A program made the position numbers and the translations under genes. Below are positions 1 to 7,843 of a stretch of DNA of 7,843 bases, one piece after another. Within the stretch, counting starts at the first letter, position 1, and each line of letters starts with the position of its first letter. The DNA is taken from NCBI GenBank assembly GCA_913776795.1, contig CAJYRH010000041.1, positions 1 through 7,843 on the forward strand. Direction: 5' to 3'. The notes under the pieces are model-generated. The model had not been told where the DNA came from. It did no database searches and saw nothing but the letters and a program-made list of their open reading frames with translations. Source of the stretch: an uncultured Pseudorhodoferax sp. (lineage in GTDB: Bacteria > Pseudomonadota > Gammaproteobacteria > Burkholderiales > Burkholderiaceae).

Positions 1-127
<127 letters not shown>

Positions 128-137
128 TGTGATTCGG

Positions 138-213
138 AGGGGTATAGCTCAATTGGCAGAGCGTCGGTCTCCAAAACCGAAGGTTGTAGGTTCGATTCCT
201 ACTGCCCCTGCCA
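138..213 (+). tRNA. trpT: tRNA-Trp (anticodon CCA)
   Basis: A complete 76-base cloverleaf can be drawn. The acceptor stem is 138-144 with 203-209 (seven pairs, one T-G). The D stem is GCTC 147-150 with GAGC 159-162. The anticodon stem is TCGGT 164-168 with ACCGA 176-180 around the loop CTCCAAA. The T stem is GTAGG 186-190 with CCTAC 198-202 around TTCGATT. The anticodon CCA (171-173) reads UGG, so this is tryptophan tRNA. The discriminator base is G210, as is usual for bacterial tRNA-Trp, and the CCA tail is encoded at 211-213. With only 10 bases between the tuf stop and the 5' end there is no room for its own promoter, so it probably depends on the tuf transcript and on RNase P and 3' processing for release. 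Confidence 0.98.
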
Positions 214-238
214 CCTGAAAACGGGTGGCCACCCCAAA

Positions 239-266
239 AAAGCCCGTCACTCGCCTGACGGGCTTT
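239..266 (+). terminator. Intrinsic terminator-like hairpin after tRNA-Trp
   Basis: An 11-base arm, AAAGCCCGTCA (239-249), pairs perfectly with TGACGGGCTTT (256-266) across a six-base loop. It lies 25 bases after the tRNA CCA end and is the natural end of the tuf-trpT transcript. The + strand T-run is short (TTT, then AGCG). On the minus strand the same stem is followed by six T (complement of A236-A241), so the element looks at least as good as a minus-strand terminator. A 12-base palindrome, GGGTGGCCACCC (223-234), sits just upstream. I find no convincing promoter between this hairpin and secE; a weak TTAGCG (265-270), 17 bases, TTTGAT (288-293) arrangement is possible. Some read-through into secE is plausible. 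Confidence 0.75.
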
Positions 267-311
267 AGCGTCTGATCGGCGCACGTGTTTGATTGCAGCT
301 TTAAGGCCGAA

Positions 312-695
312 ATGGCGACTTCGCAAGTTGAAACTGTCAGTACCGGCGCGGACAAGGCCAAGTTGGCCGTGTCGGCGGCGCTCGTCGTTGCGGCGCTGGC
401 TGGCTTCTATCTGCTCGGCAGGCAAGGCCAGGTAGCCCAGTGGGGCGCGTTGATCGTCGGTCTGGCCGCTGCCGCCGCGTTGTTCTTCAGCAGCGAGCCT
501 GGTCGCCAATTGATCGCTTTTGGTCGCGATGCCTGGCGTGAGGTCAGGAAGGTCGTCTGGCCGACGCGCAAGGAATCGATGCAGATGACGGCGTACGTGT
601 TCGCCTTCGTCGTGGTCATGGCCTTGTTCCTGTGGTTCACGGACAAGACCTTGGAATGGGTGCTGTACGACCTCATCCTGGGCTGGAAGCGATAA
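312..695 (+). CDS. secE: Preprotein translocase subunit SecE
   Basis: Encodes 127 residues, the same length as E. coli SecE. SecE is the essential small subunit of the inner-membrane SecYEG channel; it clamps the two halves of SecY. The sequence shows three hydrophobic segments, about residues 18-36, 42-60 and 91-112, as in the three-helix proteobacterial form. Between the second and third lies the conserved amphipathic and hinge region, with WREVRKVVWPTRKE at about 75-88, the family signature. I chose ATG 312 because AAGG (303-306) lies five bases upstream and the protein then begins MATSQVETV. An in-frame GTG at 285 would add nine residues but has no obvious ribosome site. The stop TAA (693-695) is followed at once by the nusG ATG. 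Confidence 0.96.
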   Translation: MATSQVETVSTGADKAKLAVSAALVVAALAGFYLLGRQGQVAQWGALIVGLAAAAALFFSSEPGRQLIAFGRDAWREVRKVVWPTRKESMQMTAYVFAFVVVMALFLWFTDKTLEWVLYDLILGWKR

Positions 696-1283
696 ATGAC
701 TGACGCAGTGGAATCTCCCGCGACGGACGCCCTGCCGGGCCCGACCAATCCGGATTTCCGGTGGTACATCGTCCATGCCTATTCGGGCATGGAAAAGGCT
801 GTTGAGCGCAACATCACCGAGCGGATCACGCGCGCGGGCATGCAGTCCAAGTTCGGACGCATCCTGGTGCCGACCGAAGAGGTCGTCGAAGTGAAGAACG
901 GTCAGCGCCGCACGACCGAGCGCCGCTTGTTCCCGGGTTATGTGTTCGTCGAGATGCTGATGGACGACGAGTCCTGGCACCTGGTCAAGCACACCAACAA
1001 GGTCACGGGCTTCGTCGGCGGCGCCAAGAACCGCCCGGCGCCGATCTCCGAAGAGGAGGTCGTCAAGATCGTCAGCCAGATGCAGGAAGGCGTGGAGAAG
1101 CCGCGCCACAAGGTCGAGTTCCTGGTCGGCGAGTACGTGCGTGTCAAGGAAGGCCCGTTCACCGACTTCAACGGCTCGGTCGAGGAAGTCAACTACGACA
1201 AGAACAAGGTCCGCGTGTCCGTCACCATCTTCGGCCGTGCCACCCCTGTCGAGCTGGAATTCAGCCAGATCGAGAAAACCTGA
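696..1283 (+). CDS. nusG: Transcription termination/antitermination protein NusG
   Basis: Encodes 195 residues. NusG binds the RNA polymerase clamp, suppresses pausing, and through its second domain contacts either Rho or ribosomal protein S10, linking transcription to termination or translation. The NGN domain starts at about residue 22 ([10 protein letters not shown], 22-31) and includes the FPGYVFVEM core (79-87) and VTGFVGG (103-109). The KOW domain follows at about 140-195, with [12 protein letters not shown] (144-155) and the F-x-G-x-V turn. The protein is longer than E. coli NusG (181 residues), mainly through an acidic, proline-containing leader of about 20 residues. The start directly abuts the secE stop (TAAATG, 693-698). 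A weak GGAAG (685-689) inside secE is the only ribosome-site candidate, so translational coupling to secE is likely. Confidence 0.97.
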   Translation: MTDAVESPATDALPGPTNPDFRWYIVHAYSGMEKAVERNITERITRAGMQSKFGRILVPTEEVVEVKNGQRRTTERRLFPGYVFVEMLMDDESWHLVKHTNKVTGFVGGAKNRPAPISEEEVVKIVSQMQEGVEKPRHKVEFLVGEYVRVKEGPFTDFNGSVEEVNYDKNKVRVSVTIFGRATPVELEFSQIEKT

Positions 1284-1291
1284 TCCAGAGC

Positions 1292-1343
1292 GCCGGCTGC
1301 AGACCCGGCCTCGACGGCACCGCGCTTATCGACTCGGCGCGGT
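1292..1343 (+). other. Two GC-rich hairpins between nusG and rplK
   Basis: Two stem-loops lie soon after the nusG stop. The first is GCCGG (1292-1296) with CCGGC (1305-1309), loop of eight. The second is ACCGCGC (1319-1325) with GCGCGGT (1337-1343), loop of 11. Neither is followed by a T-run, so they do not look like efficient intrinsic terminators; they may stabilise the nusG 3' end or be processing or pausing sites. In E. coli a promoter for the rplKA unit lies in this interval. Here I see only a weak candidate (TTATCG 1327-1332, 18 bases, TGTTAG 1351-1356) that overlaps the second hairpin, and I do not call it. Confidence 0.4.
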
Positions 1344-1372
1344 CGCTGTGTGTTAGCAAGAGTCTTCACCCC

Positions 1373-1420
1373 CGGGGAGCCGAGGCAGCCTGCACAGGTT
1401 GACCGGAGCGTCAATACCCG
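1373..1420 (+). promoter_or_regulatory. Probable L1-binding translational operator upstream of rplK
   Basis: CGGG (1373-1376) pairs with CCCG (1417-1420). This closes an asymmetric internal loop with GAGCC on the 5' side (1377-1381) and GTCAATA on the 3' side (1410-1416). A distal arm forms from GGCAGCCT (1384-1391) with AGGTTG (1396-1401) and CC (1403-1404), leaving A1402 bulged. The pair of motifs GGGAGCC and CAATACCC resembles the L1 site of 23S rRNA (GGAGCC and GAAATACC). It is established in E. coli that free L1 represses its own operon by binding a 23S-like site close to the rplK start. The element ends two bases before the rplK ribosome site (AAGGAG, 1422-1427), as expected for blocking initiation. 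Assignment is by resemblance; no folding or alignment was run. Confidence 0.62.
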
Positions 1421-1434
1421 CAAGGAGTTCATCC

Positions 1435-1866
1435 ATGGCGAAGAAAATCGTCGGCTTCATCAAGCTGCAAGTGCCAGCTGGCAAGGCCAATCCCTCTCCC
1501 CCGATCGGTCCGGCGCTGGGTCAGCGCGGCCTGAACATCATGGAGTTCTGCAAGGCGTTCAACGCCCAGACCCAGGGCGTCGAGCCGGGTCTGCCGCTGC
1601 CCGTGGTGATCACCGCGTTCGCGGACAAGAGCTTCACGTTCATCATCAAGACCCCGCCTGCGACGGTCCTGCTGAAGAAGGCCATCAAGCTGGACAAGGG
1701 CTCGGCGACGCCGCACACCGTCAAGGTCGGCAAGATCACCCGCGCACAGCTGGAAGAGATCGCCAAGACCAAGCTGAAGGACATGAACGCCGCGAACGTG
1801 GATGCCGCCATCCGCACGCTGGCCGGTTCCGCCCGTTCCATGGGCATCACGGTGGAGGGTGTCTAA
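1435..1866 (+). CDS. rplK: 50S ribosomal protein L11
   Basis: Encodes 143 residues, close to E. coli L11 (142). L11 binds the GTPase-associated centre of 23S rRNA at the base of the L10-L7/L12 stalk and takes part in factor-dependent GTP hydrolysis and, in many bacteria, RelA activation. The N-terminal domain carries the proline-rich segment [13 protein letters not shown] (18-30), the region contacted by thiopeptide antibiotics. The C-terminal rRNA-binding domain spans about 75-143 and ends with the signature around 116-140 ([16 protein letters not shown]...MGITV). ATG 1435 is chosen because AAGGAG (1422-1427) lies seven bases upstream and the product begins [13 protein letters not shown]. 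An upstream in-frame TTG at 1399 falls inside the probable L1 operator and is unlikely. The TAA stop abuts the rplA start. Confidence 0.98.
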   Translation: MAKKIVGFIKLQVPAGKANPSPPIGPALGQRGLNIMEFCKAFNAQTQGVEPGLPLPVVITAFADKSFTFIIKTPPATVLLKKAIKLDKGSATPHTVKVGKITRAQLEEIAKTKLKDMNAANVDAAIRTLAGSARSMGITVEGV

Positions 1867-2562
1867 ATGACCAAGCTGACCAAGAAGCAAAAGTCGCAAC
1901 AGGGCAAGATCGATAGCACCAAGCTGTACGCCCTGACCGACGCGTTGGCCATCGTCAAGGAAGCTGCCACGGCCAAGTTCGACGAATCCATCGACGTGGC
2001 GGTGCAGCTTGGCATCGATGCCAAGAAGTCTGACCAGGTCGTGCGTGGCGCCGTCGTGCTCCCTAACGGCACCGGCAAGACCAAGCGCGTCGCCGTGTTC
2101 GCCCAGGGTGCGAAGGCCGAGGAAGCCAAGGCCGCCGGCGCCGACATTGTCGGCATGGACGACCTGGCCGCCATGGTCAAGGCCGGCGACATGCCGTTCG
2201 ACGTGGTCATCGCCGCACCGGACGCCATGCGCGTCGTCGGTACGCTGGGCCAGATCCTGGGCCCGCGCGGCCTGATGCCCAACCCCAAGGTCGGCACCGT
2301 GACCCCGGACGTGGCCACGGCCGTGAAGAACGCCAAGGCGGGACAGGTCCAGTTCCGCGTCGACAAAGCCGGCATCATCCACGGCACCATCGGCCGCCGC
2401 TCGTTCGACGCCGACAAGCTGCAAGGCAACCTGGTGGCCCTGATCGATGCGCTGACCAAGGCCAAGCCGGCGTCCAGCAAGGGCCTGTACCTGCGCAAGG
2501 TGGCGGTCTCGTCGACCATGGGTGTGGGCGTCCGCGTGGACACCCAGTCCATCTCGGCGTAA
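1867..2562 (+). CDS. rplA: 50S ribosomal protein L1
   Basis: Encodes 231 residues (E. coli 234). L1 forms the mobile stalk at the E site and helps release deacylated tRNA; it is also the translational repressor of rplK-rplA. The two-domain layout is visible: domain I is built from the N-terminus (to about 67) and the C-terminus (from about 160), including [13 protein letters not shown] (38-50), [16 protein letters not shown] (161-176) and [11 protein letters not shown] (215-225). Domain II contains the family signature [15 protein letters not shown] (131-145). ATG 1867 follows the rplK stop with no gap. A good ribosome site, GGAGG (1854-1858), is embedded in the last codons of rplK, eight bases upstream. 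This fits coupled, equimolar synthesis of L11 and L1. Confidence 0.98.
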   Translation: MTKLTKKQKSQQGKIDSTKLYALTDALAIVKEAATAKFDESIDVAVQLGIDAKKSDQVVRGAVVLPNGTGKTKRVAVFAQGAKAEEAKAAGADIVGMDDLAAMVKAGDMPFDVVIAAPDAMRVVGTLGQILGPRGLMPNPKVGTVTPDVATAVKNAKAGQVQFRVDKAGIIHGTIGRRSFDADKLQGNLVALIDALTKAKPASSKGLYLRKVAVSSTMGVGVRVDTQSISA

Positions 2563-2573
2563 TCGCGAAAGAT

Positions 2574-2637
2574 TTGGAGTGCCCCGCCAGGAGCGCTCCA
2601 AGGTGGTGGGCCGGGTGGTTGCGAAGCCGCCCGGGCC
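2574..2637 (+). other. Two strong stem-loops at the 5' part of the rplA-rplJ gap
   Basis: Stem one pairs TTGGAGTGC (2574-2582) with GCGCTCCAA (2593-2601), nine pairs with one T-G, around a ten-base loop. Stem two pairs 2611-2620 with 2625-2634, ten pairs with two wobbles, capped by the GNRA-type tetraloop GCGA (2621-2624). It can extend past a G-G mismatch to G2608-G2609 with C2636-C2637. Neither stem is followed by a T-run, so they are not called terminators. They lie between the rplA stop and the proposed L10-binding core. They could be 3'-end stabilisers, RNase III substrates, or part of a larger leader fold; the sequence does not decide. Confidence 0.5.
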
Positions 2638-2640
2638 ATC

Positions 2641-2795
2641 CAAGACCGTTGGTGTTCCGTTCCAGGGACTTAATCGCGCGAGCAGCCAACGCAGATGGCG
2701 ATCCCGCTGCAGATGGATTTTTCCTGAACAGTTGGTCGCTGCAAGAAGGCGTGCCGGAGGACTCCGGTCCGAAGGCACAAACAAAGGAGTAGACC
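2641..2795 (+). promoter_or_regulatory. Probable L10 autoregulatory leader of rplJ-rplL
   Basis: This long untranslated stretch before rplJ is where the L10 leader (Rfam L10_leader family) sits in many bacteria; there the L10-(L12)n complex binds the mRNA and represses rplJL translation. One fold closes with CGTTGGT (2647-2653) and GCCAACG (2685-2691). Inside it GTTCC (2654-2658) pairs with GGGAC (2665-2669), leaving a purine- and T-containing junction strand (CTTAATCGCG). An alternative fold pairs AGCAGCCAAC (2681-2690) with GTTGGTCGCT (2731-2740), nine of ten positions including one wobble. It encloses a smaller hairpin, GCAG (2691-2694) with CTGC (2707-2710). The two folds compete for CCAAC. 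Identification rests on position and remembered leader features, not on a covariance search. Confidence 0.68.
2751..2778 (+). promoter_or_regulatory. UNCG-capped hairpin just before the rplJ ribosome site
   Basis: GTGCC (2751-2755) pairs with GGCAC (2774-2778). Inside lies a symmetric three-by-three loop, GGA opposite GAA, which could form three consecutive G-A pairs. GGAC (2759-2762) then pairs with GTCC (2767-2770) around the loop TCCG, giving a C(UNCG)G tetraloop, a known exceptionally stable cap. The hairpin ends four bases before the AAAGGAG ribosome site. The segment ACTCC (2761-2765), held in this hairpin, is complementary to GGAGT (2786-2790). Hairpin formation would therefore keep the ribosome site open, and opening it could let ACTCC mask that site. 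The pairing is seen in the sequence; the regulatory reading is inference. Confidence 0.6.
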
Positions 2796-2798
2796 TTG
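2783..2798 (+). promoter_or_regulatory. rplJ ribosome binding site with TTG start codon
   Basis: AAAGGAG (2783-2789) is a strong Shine-Dalgarno sequence six bases before TTG 2796-2798. No ATG or GTG is in frame nearby that would keep the conserved L10 beginning, [11 protein letters not shown]. The good spacing and conserved N-terminus decide for the non-standard TTG start. Confidence 0.88.
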
Positions 2799-3332
2799 AG
2801 TCTTAATCGCAGTGAGAAAGAAGCGGTCATCACCGAAGTGACCGGACTCGCCGCTCAAGCTCAAACGCTCGTGATGGCGGAATACCGTGGCATCACGGTC
2901 GCTGACATGACCCGTCTGCGCTCTGCAGCCCGCAGCAACGGCGTGAGCCTCAGCGTGTTGAAGAACACGCTGGCACGCCGTGCCGTGGCCGGCAGCGCAT
3001 TCGAGGTCGTGGCCGACCAGATGACCGGCCCGCTGATCTATGGCTTCTCTACCGATGCCGTGGCCGCCGCGAAAGTGGTGTCCGAGTTCGCGAAGACCAA
3101 CGACAAGTTGGTCATCCGCGGCGGCGCATTCGGCGGCAAGGCCCTGGACGTCGACGGCGTCAAGCAACTGGCGAACATCCCTTCGAAGGAAGTCCTGCTG
3201 GCCCAACTGTGTGGCCTGCTGATGTCCCCGATCTCGCGCACGGCCGTGGTGCTGGGCGCGCTGGCCGCCAAGAAGGGCGAAGGCGCAGAACCCGCAGCCG
3301 AGGCTCCCGCAGCCGAAGCCGCAGCAGCCTGA
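2796..3332 (+). CDS. rplJ: 50S ribosomal protein L10
   Basis: Encodes 178 residues. L10 anchors the L7/L12 dimers to the GTPase-associated centre of the 50S subunit and, with L7/L12 bound, represses its own mRNA. The N-terminal RNA-binding domain is recognisable: [11 protein letters not shown] (2-12), the stretch around [15 protein letters not shown] (28-42), and [10 protein letters not shown] (54-63). The long C-terminal helix that binds L7/L12 dimers spans roughly 130-160 (ending in LGALAAKK). After it comes a tail of Ala, Glu and Pro (161-178), which makes the protein longer than E. coli L10 (165 residues). It starts at TTG with a strong ribosome site and sits 43 bases upstream of rplL, its stoichiometric partner. 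The stop TGA lies in a small inverted repeat. Confidence 0.97.
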   Translation: MSLNRSEKEAVITEVTGLAAQAQTLVMAEYRGITVADMTRLRSAARSNGVSLSVLKNTLARRAVAGSAFEVVADQMTGPLIYGFSTDAVAAAKVVSEFAKTNDKLVIRGGAFGGKALDVDGVKQLANIPSKEVLLAQLCGLLMSPISRTAVVLGALAAKKGEGAEPAAEAPAAEAAAA

Positions 3333-3343
3333 TCGAACGATCA
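3330..3343 (+). repeat. Small inverted repeat at the rplJ stop codon
   Basis: TGATC (3330-3334) pairs with GATCA (3339-3343) around GAAC. The 5' arm contains the rplJ stop codon. It is the only structure seen in the 43-base rplJ-rplL gap. It is short and AT-containing, so probably weak; it may be chance, or may modulate ribosome passage between the two genes. Confidence 0.35.
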
Positions 3344-3375
3344 CGCAGCACAACCAACACATCTAGGAAATCAAA

Positions 3376-3753
3376 ATGGCATTCGATAAAGACGCATTCC
3401 TGACCGCCCTCGACAGCATGACGGTCCTCGAGCTCAACGACCTGGTCAAGGCCATCGAAGAGAAGTTCGGCGTGTCCGCCGCCGCGATGGCTGCGCCCGC
3501 CGCCGGTGGCGGTGGCGCCGCTGCCCCGGCCGCCGAAGAGAAGACCGAATTCAACGTCATGCTCCTCGAAGCCGGCGCGAACAAGGTGTCGGTCATCAAG
3601 GCCGTGCGCGAAATCACGGGCCTGGGTCTGAAGGAAGCCAAGGACTTGGTGGACGGCGCTCCCAAGAACGTCAAGGAAGGCATTGCCAAGGCCGACGCCG
3701 ACGCAGCCAAGAAGAAGCTGGAAGACGCTGGCGCCAAGGTCGAACTCAAGTAA
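3376..3753 (+). CDS. rplL: 50S ribosomal protein L7/L12
   Basis: Encodes 125 residues (E. coli 121). L7/L12 is the multicopy acidic stalk protein that recruits EF-Tu, EF-G, IF2 and release factors. The three expected parts are clear. The N-terminal dimerisation and L10-binding domain is about 1-33 ([19 protein letters not shown]). A flexible hinge of Ala, Gly and Pro follows at about 34-54. The globular factor-binding domain is 55-125, with [18 protein letters not shown] (58-75) and the conserved [19 protein letters not shown] (78-96). The start ATG is preceded by AGGA (3365-3368) at seven bases. The ATG start, against TTG for rplJ, fits the need for several L12 copies per L10. A strong hairpin follows 11 bases after the stop. 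Confidence 0.98.
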   Translation: MAFDKDAFLTALDSMTVLELNDLVKAIEEKFGVSAAAMAAPAAGGGGAAAPAAEEKTEFNVMLLEAGANKVSVIKAVREITGLGLKEAKDLVDGAPKNVKEGIAKADADAAKKKLEDAGAKVELK

Positions 3754-3764
3754 CCACTGGGTTT

Positions 3765-3805
3765 GCCAAGGCTGGAGCGTCCGAATCGGGCCTCCAGCCT
3801 TTGGC
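3765..3805 (+). terminator. Probable rplL-rpoB attenuator hairpin
   Basis: GCCAAGGCTGGAG (3765-3777) pairs with the arm 3792-3805 (CTCCAGCC...TGGC), giving 13 pairs with one bulged T. The apical part can close further through CCG (3781-3783) with CGG (3787-3789). TTT at 3800-3802 follows the core stem, a weak terminator tail. In E. coli a partial terminator after rplL lowers transcription of rpoBC relative to the ribosomal-protein genes, with an RNase III site nearby. The location and shape here fit an equivalent attenuator. The short T-run predicts read-through, which is required because no good promoter is visible before rpoB. Confidence 0.62.
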
Positions 3806-3811
3806 GCTTGT

Positions 3812-4014
3812 GGGGTGTTGCAAACGCCCCGCTGCAGAAGGCAGCCGAAAGCGGTCCAATCCCCTTTCGAGTGTCTTTTGACTCGACTGCAAAAGACGAC
3901 TTGGTACGGGCGATGTGCAACGCATCGCCGTCCGCCATAGGTTGGTAGTGGCCAGCCGCCAAGTTCACCGCACAGGAGCATGTGCCGGTGCCCCAGTCGC
4001 AGGATTTGTATCCT
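3812..4014 (+). other. Run of consecutive stem-loops in the rpoB leader
   Basis: After the attenuator-like stem this gene-free stretch holds a nearly continuous series of hairpins. GGGGTGTT (3812-3819) pairs with AACGCCCC (3823-3830), triloop. GCTGC (3831-3835) pairs with GCAGC (3841-3845). An alternating pair lies at 3867-3897 (separate entry). GGCGATGT (3909-3916) pairs with GCATCGCC (3922-3929), extendable past a bulged G to A3906-T3931. GGTTGG (3940-3945) pairs with CCAGCC (3952-3957). CACCGCACA (3966-3974) pairs with 3981-3990, with one bulged C. AGGAT (4001-4005) pairs with ATCCT (4010-4014), five bases before the rpoB ribosome site. I see no coding sequence and no convincing promoter here. 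Roles in processing, pausing or translational control of rpoB are inference. Confidence 0.5.
3867..3897 (+). other. Mutually exclusive hairpin pair in the rpoB leader
   Basis: TCGAGT (3867-3872) pairs perfectly with ACTCGA (3881-3886), with GTCTTTTG (3873-3880) as its loop. That entire loop is also perfectly complementary to CAAAAGAC (3890-3897), which would place ACTCGACTG in the loop instead. The first hairpin has six pairs and the second eight. With no linker bases between the elements, a simple H-type pseudoknot looks sterically difficult, so the two pairings probably exclude each other. The first can form earlier during transcription and then be replaced. Whether this is functional is unknown. 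Confidence 0.45.
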
Positions 4015-4028
4015 CGCCCGGAGAATTC

Positions 4029-7843
<3,815 letters not shown>

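Noticed and set aside
285..311. GTG 285 as the secE start, adding nine residues
   Set aside because: There is no ribosome site upstream, while ATG 312 has AAGG at good spacing and gives the family length of 127 residues.
1399..1404. TTGACC as a -35 box for rplK
   Set aside because: At 17 bases downstream lies the rplK ribosome site AAGGAG, not a -10 box. The motif lies inside the proposed L1 operator arm.
2715..2724. The TTTTT run (2718-2722) as an intrinsic terminator before rplJ
   Set aside because: The nearest hairpin (2691-2710) ends seven bases before the T-run and is weak, so the stem and T-run are not adjacent as termination requires.
1429..2784. A 451-codon minus-strand open frame over rplK, rplA and the rplJ leader
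   Set aside because: Same cause: it is antisense to two well-conserved genes, has low-complexity composition rich in Leu, Arg, Gly and His, and no family resemblance.
3878..3883. TTGACT as a -35 box of a promoter for rpoB
   Set aside because: No acceptable -10 sequence lies 15-19 bases downstream, and the motif is fully used by the two alternative hairpins.
4023..4028. GAATTC (EcoRI site) touching the rpoB start codon, as in a cloning junction
   Set aside because: The flanking sequence is continuous with a natural ribosome site and leader, and no vector-like sequence is present. A single six-base site is expected by chance.

Overview
This window is the start of the classic bacterial ribosomal-protein/RNA-polymerase cluster, all on the + strand: 3' end of tuf, tRNA-Trp, secE, nusG, rplK, rplA, rplJ, rplL and the first 1271 codons of rpoB. 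High GC, G/C-rich third codon positions, the tuf-trpT-secE-nusG order, and the SecE, L10 and RpoB sequences point to a betaproteobacterium of the order Burkholderiales, most likely the Comamonadaceae. The family assignment is recognition from memory, not a search result.

Layout. Bases 1-127 are the last 41 codons of EF-Tu. Ten bases later comes tRNA-Trp (138-213, CCA encoded), followed by an intrinsic-terminator-like hairpin (239-266). secE (312-695) and nusG (696-1283) abut with no gap. A 151-base leader carries two GC-rich hairpins and a probable L1-binding operator just before rplK (1435-1866), which abuts rplA (1867-2562), again with no gap. A 233-base structured leader, interpreted as the L10 autoregulatory leader, precedes rplJ (TTG start, 2796-3332). 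rplL follows after 43 bases (3376-3753). A 275-base interval full of stem-loops, the first resembling the rplL-rpoB attenuator, precedes rpoB (4029 to the window end, incomplete at its 3' end).

How the genes work together. EF-Tu, tRNA-Trp and L11, L1, L10 and L7/L12 all serve elongation. L11, L10 and L7/L12 form the GTPase-associated stalk of the 50S subunit, and L1 forms the opposite stalk. SecE is the essential small subunit of the SecYEG translocon. NusG is the elongation factor that bridges RNA polymerase to ribosomes or Rho, and rpoB encodes the beta subunit it acts on. The cluster couples synthesis of the transcription and translation machineries. The three long non-coding gaps are where that coupling is expected to be controlled: L1 feedback before rplK, L10-L12 feedback before rplJ, and attenuation or processing before rpoB.

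The proteins look intact and ordinary. I see no mobile element, CRISPR array, pseudogene or foreign island, and no evidence of a new protein system. The interesting signal is RNA structure in the leaders, especially mutually exclusive pairings before rplJ and rpoB. All structures were paired by eye, without energy calculation or comparative support.
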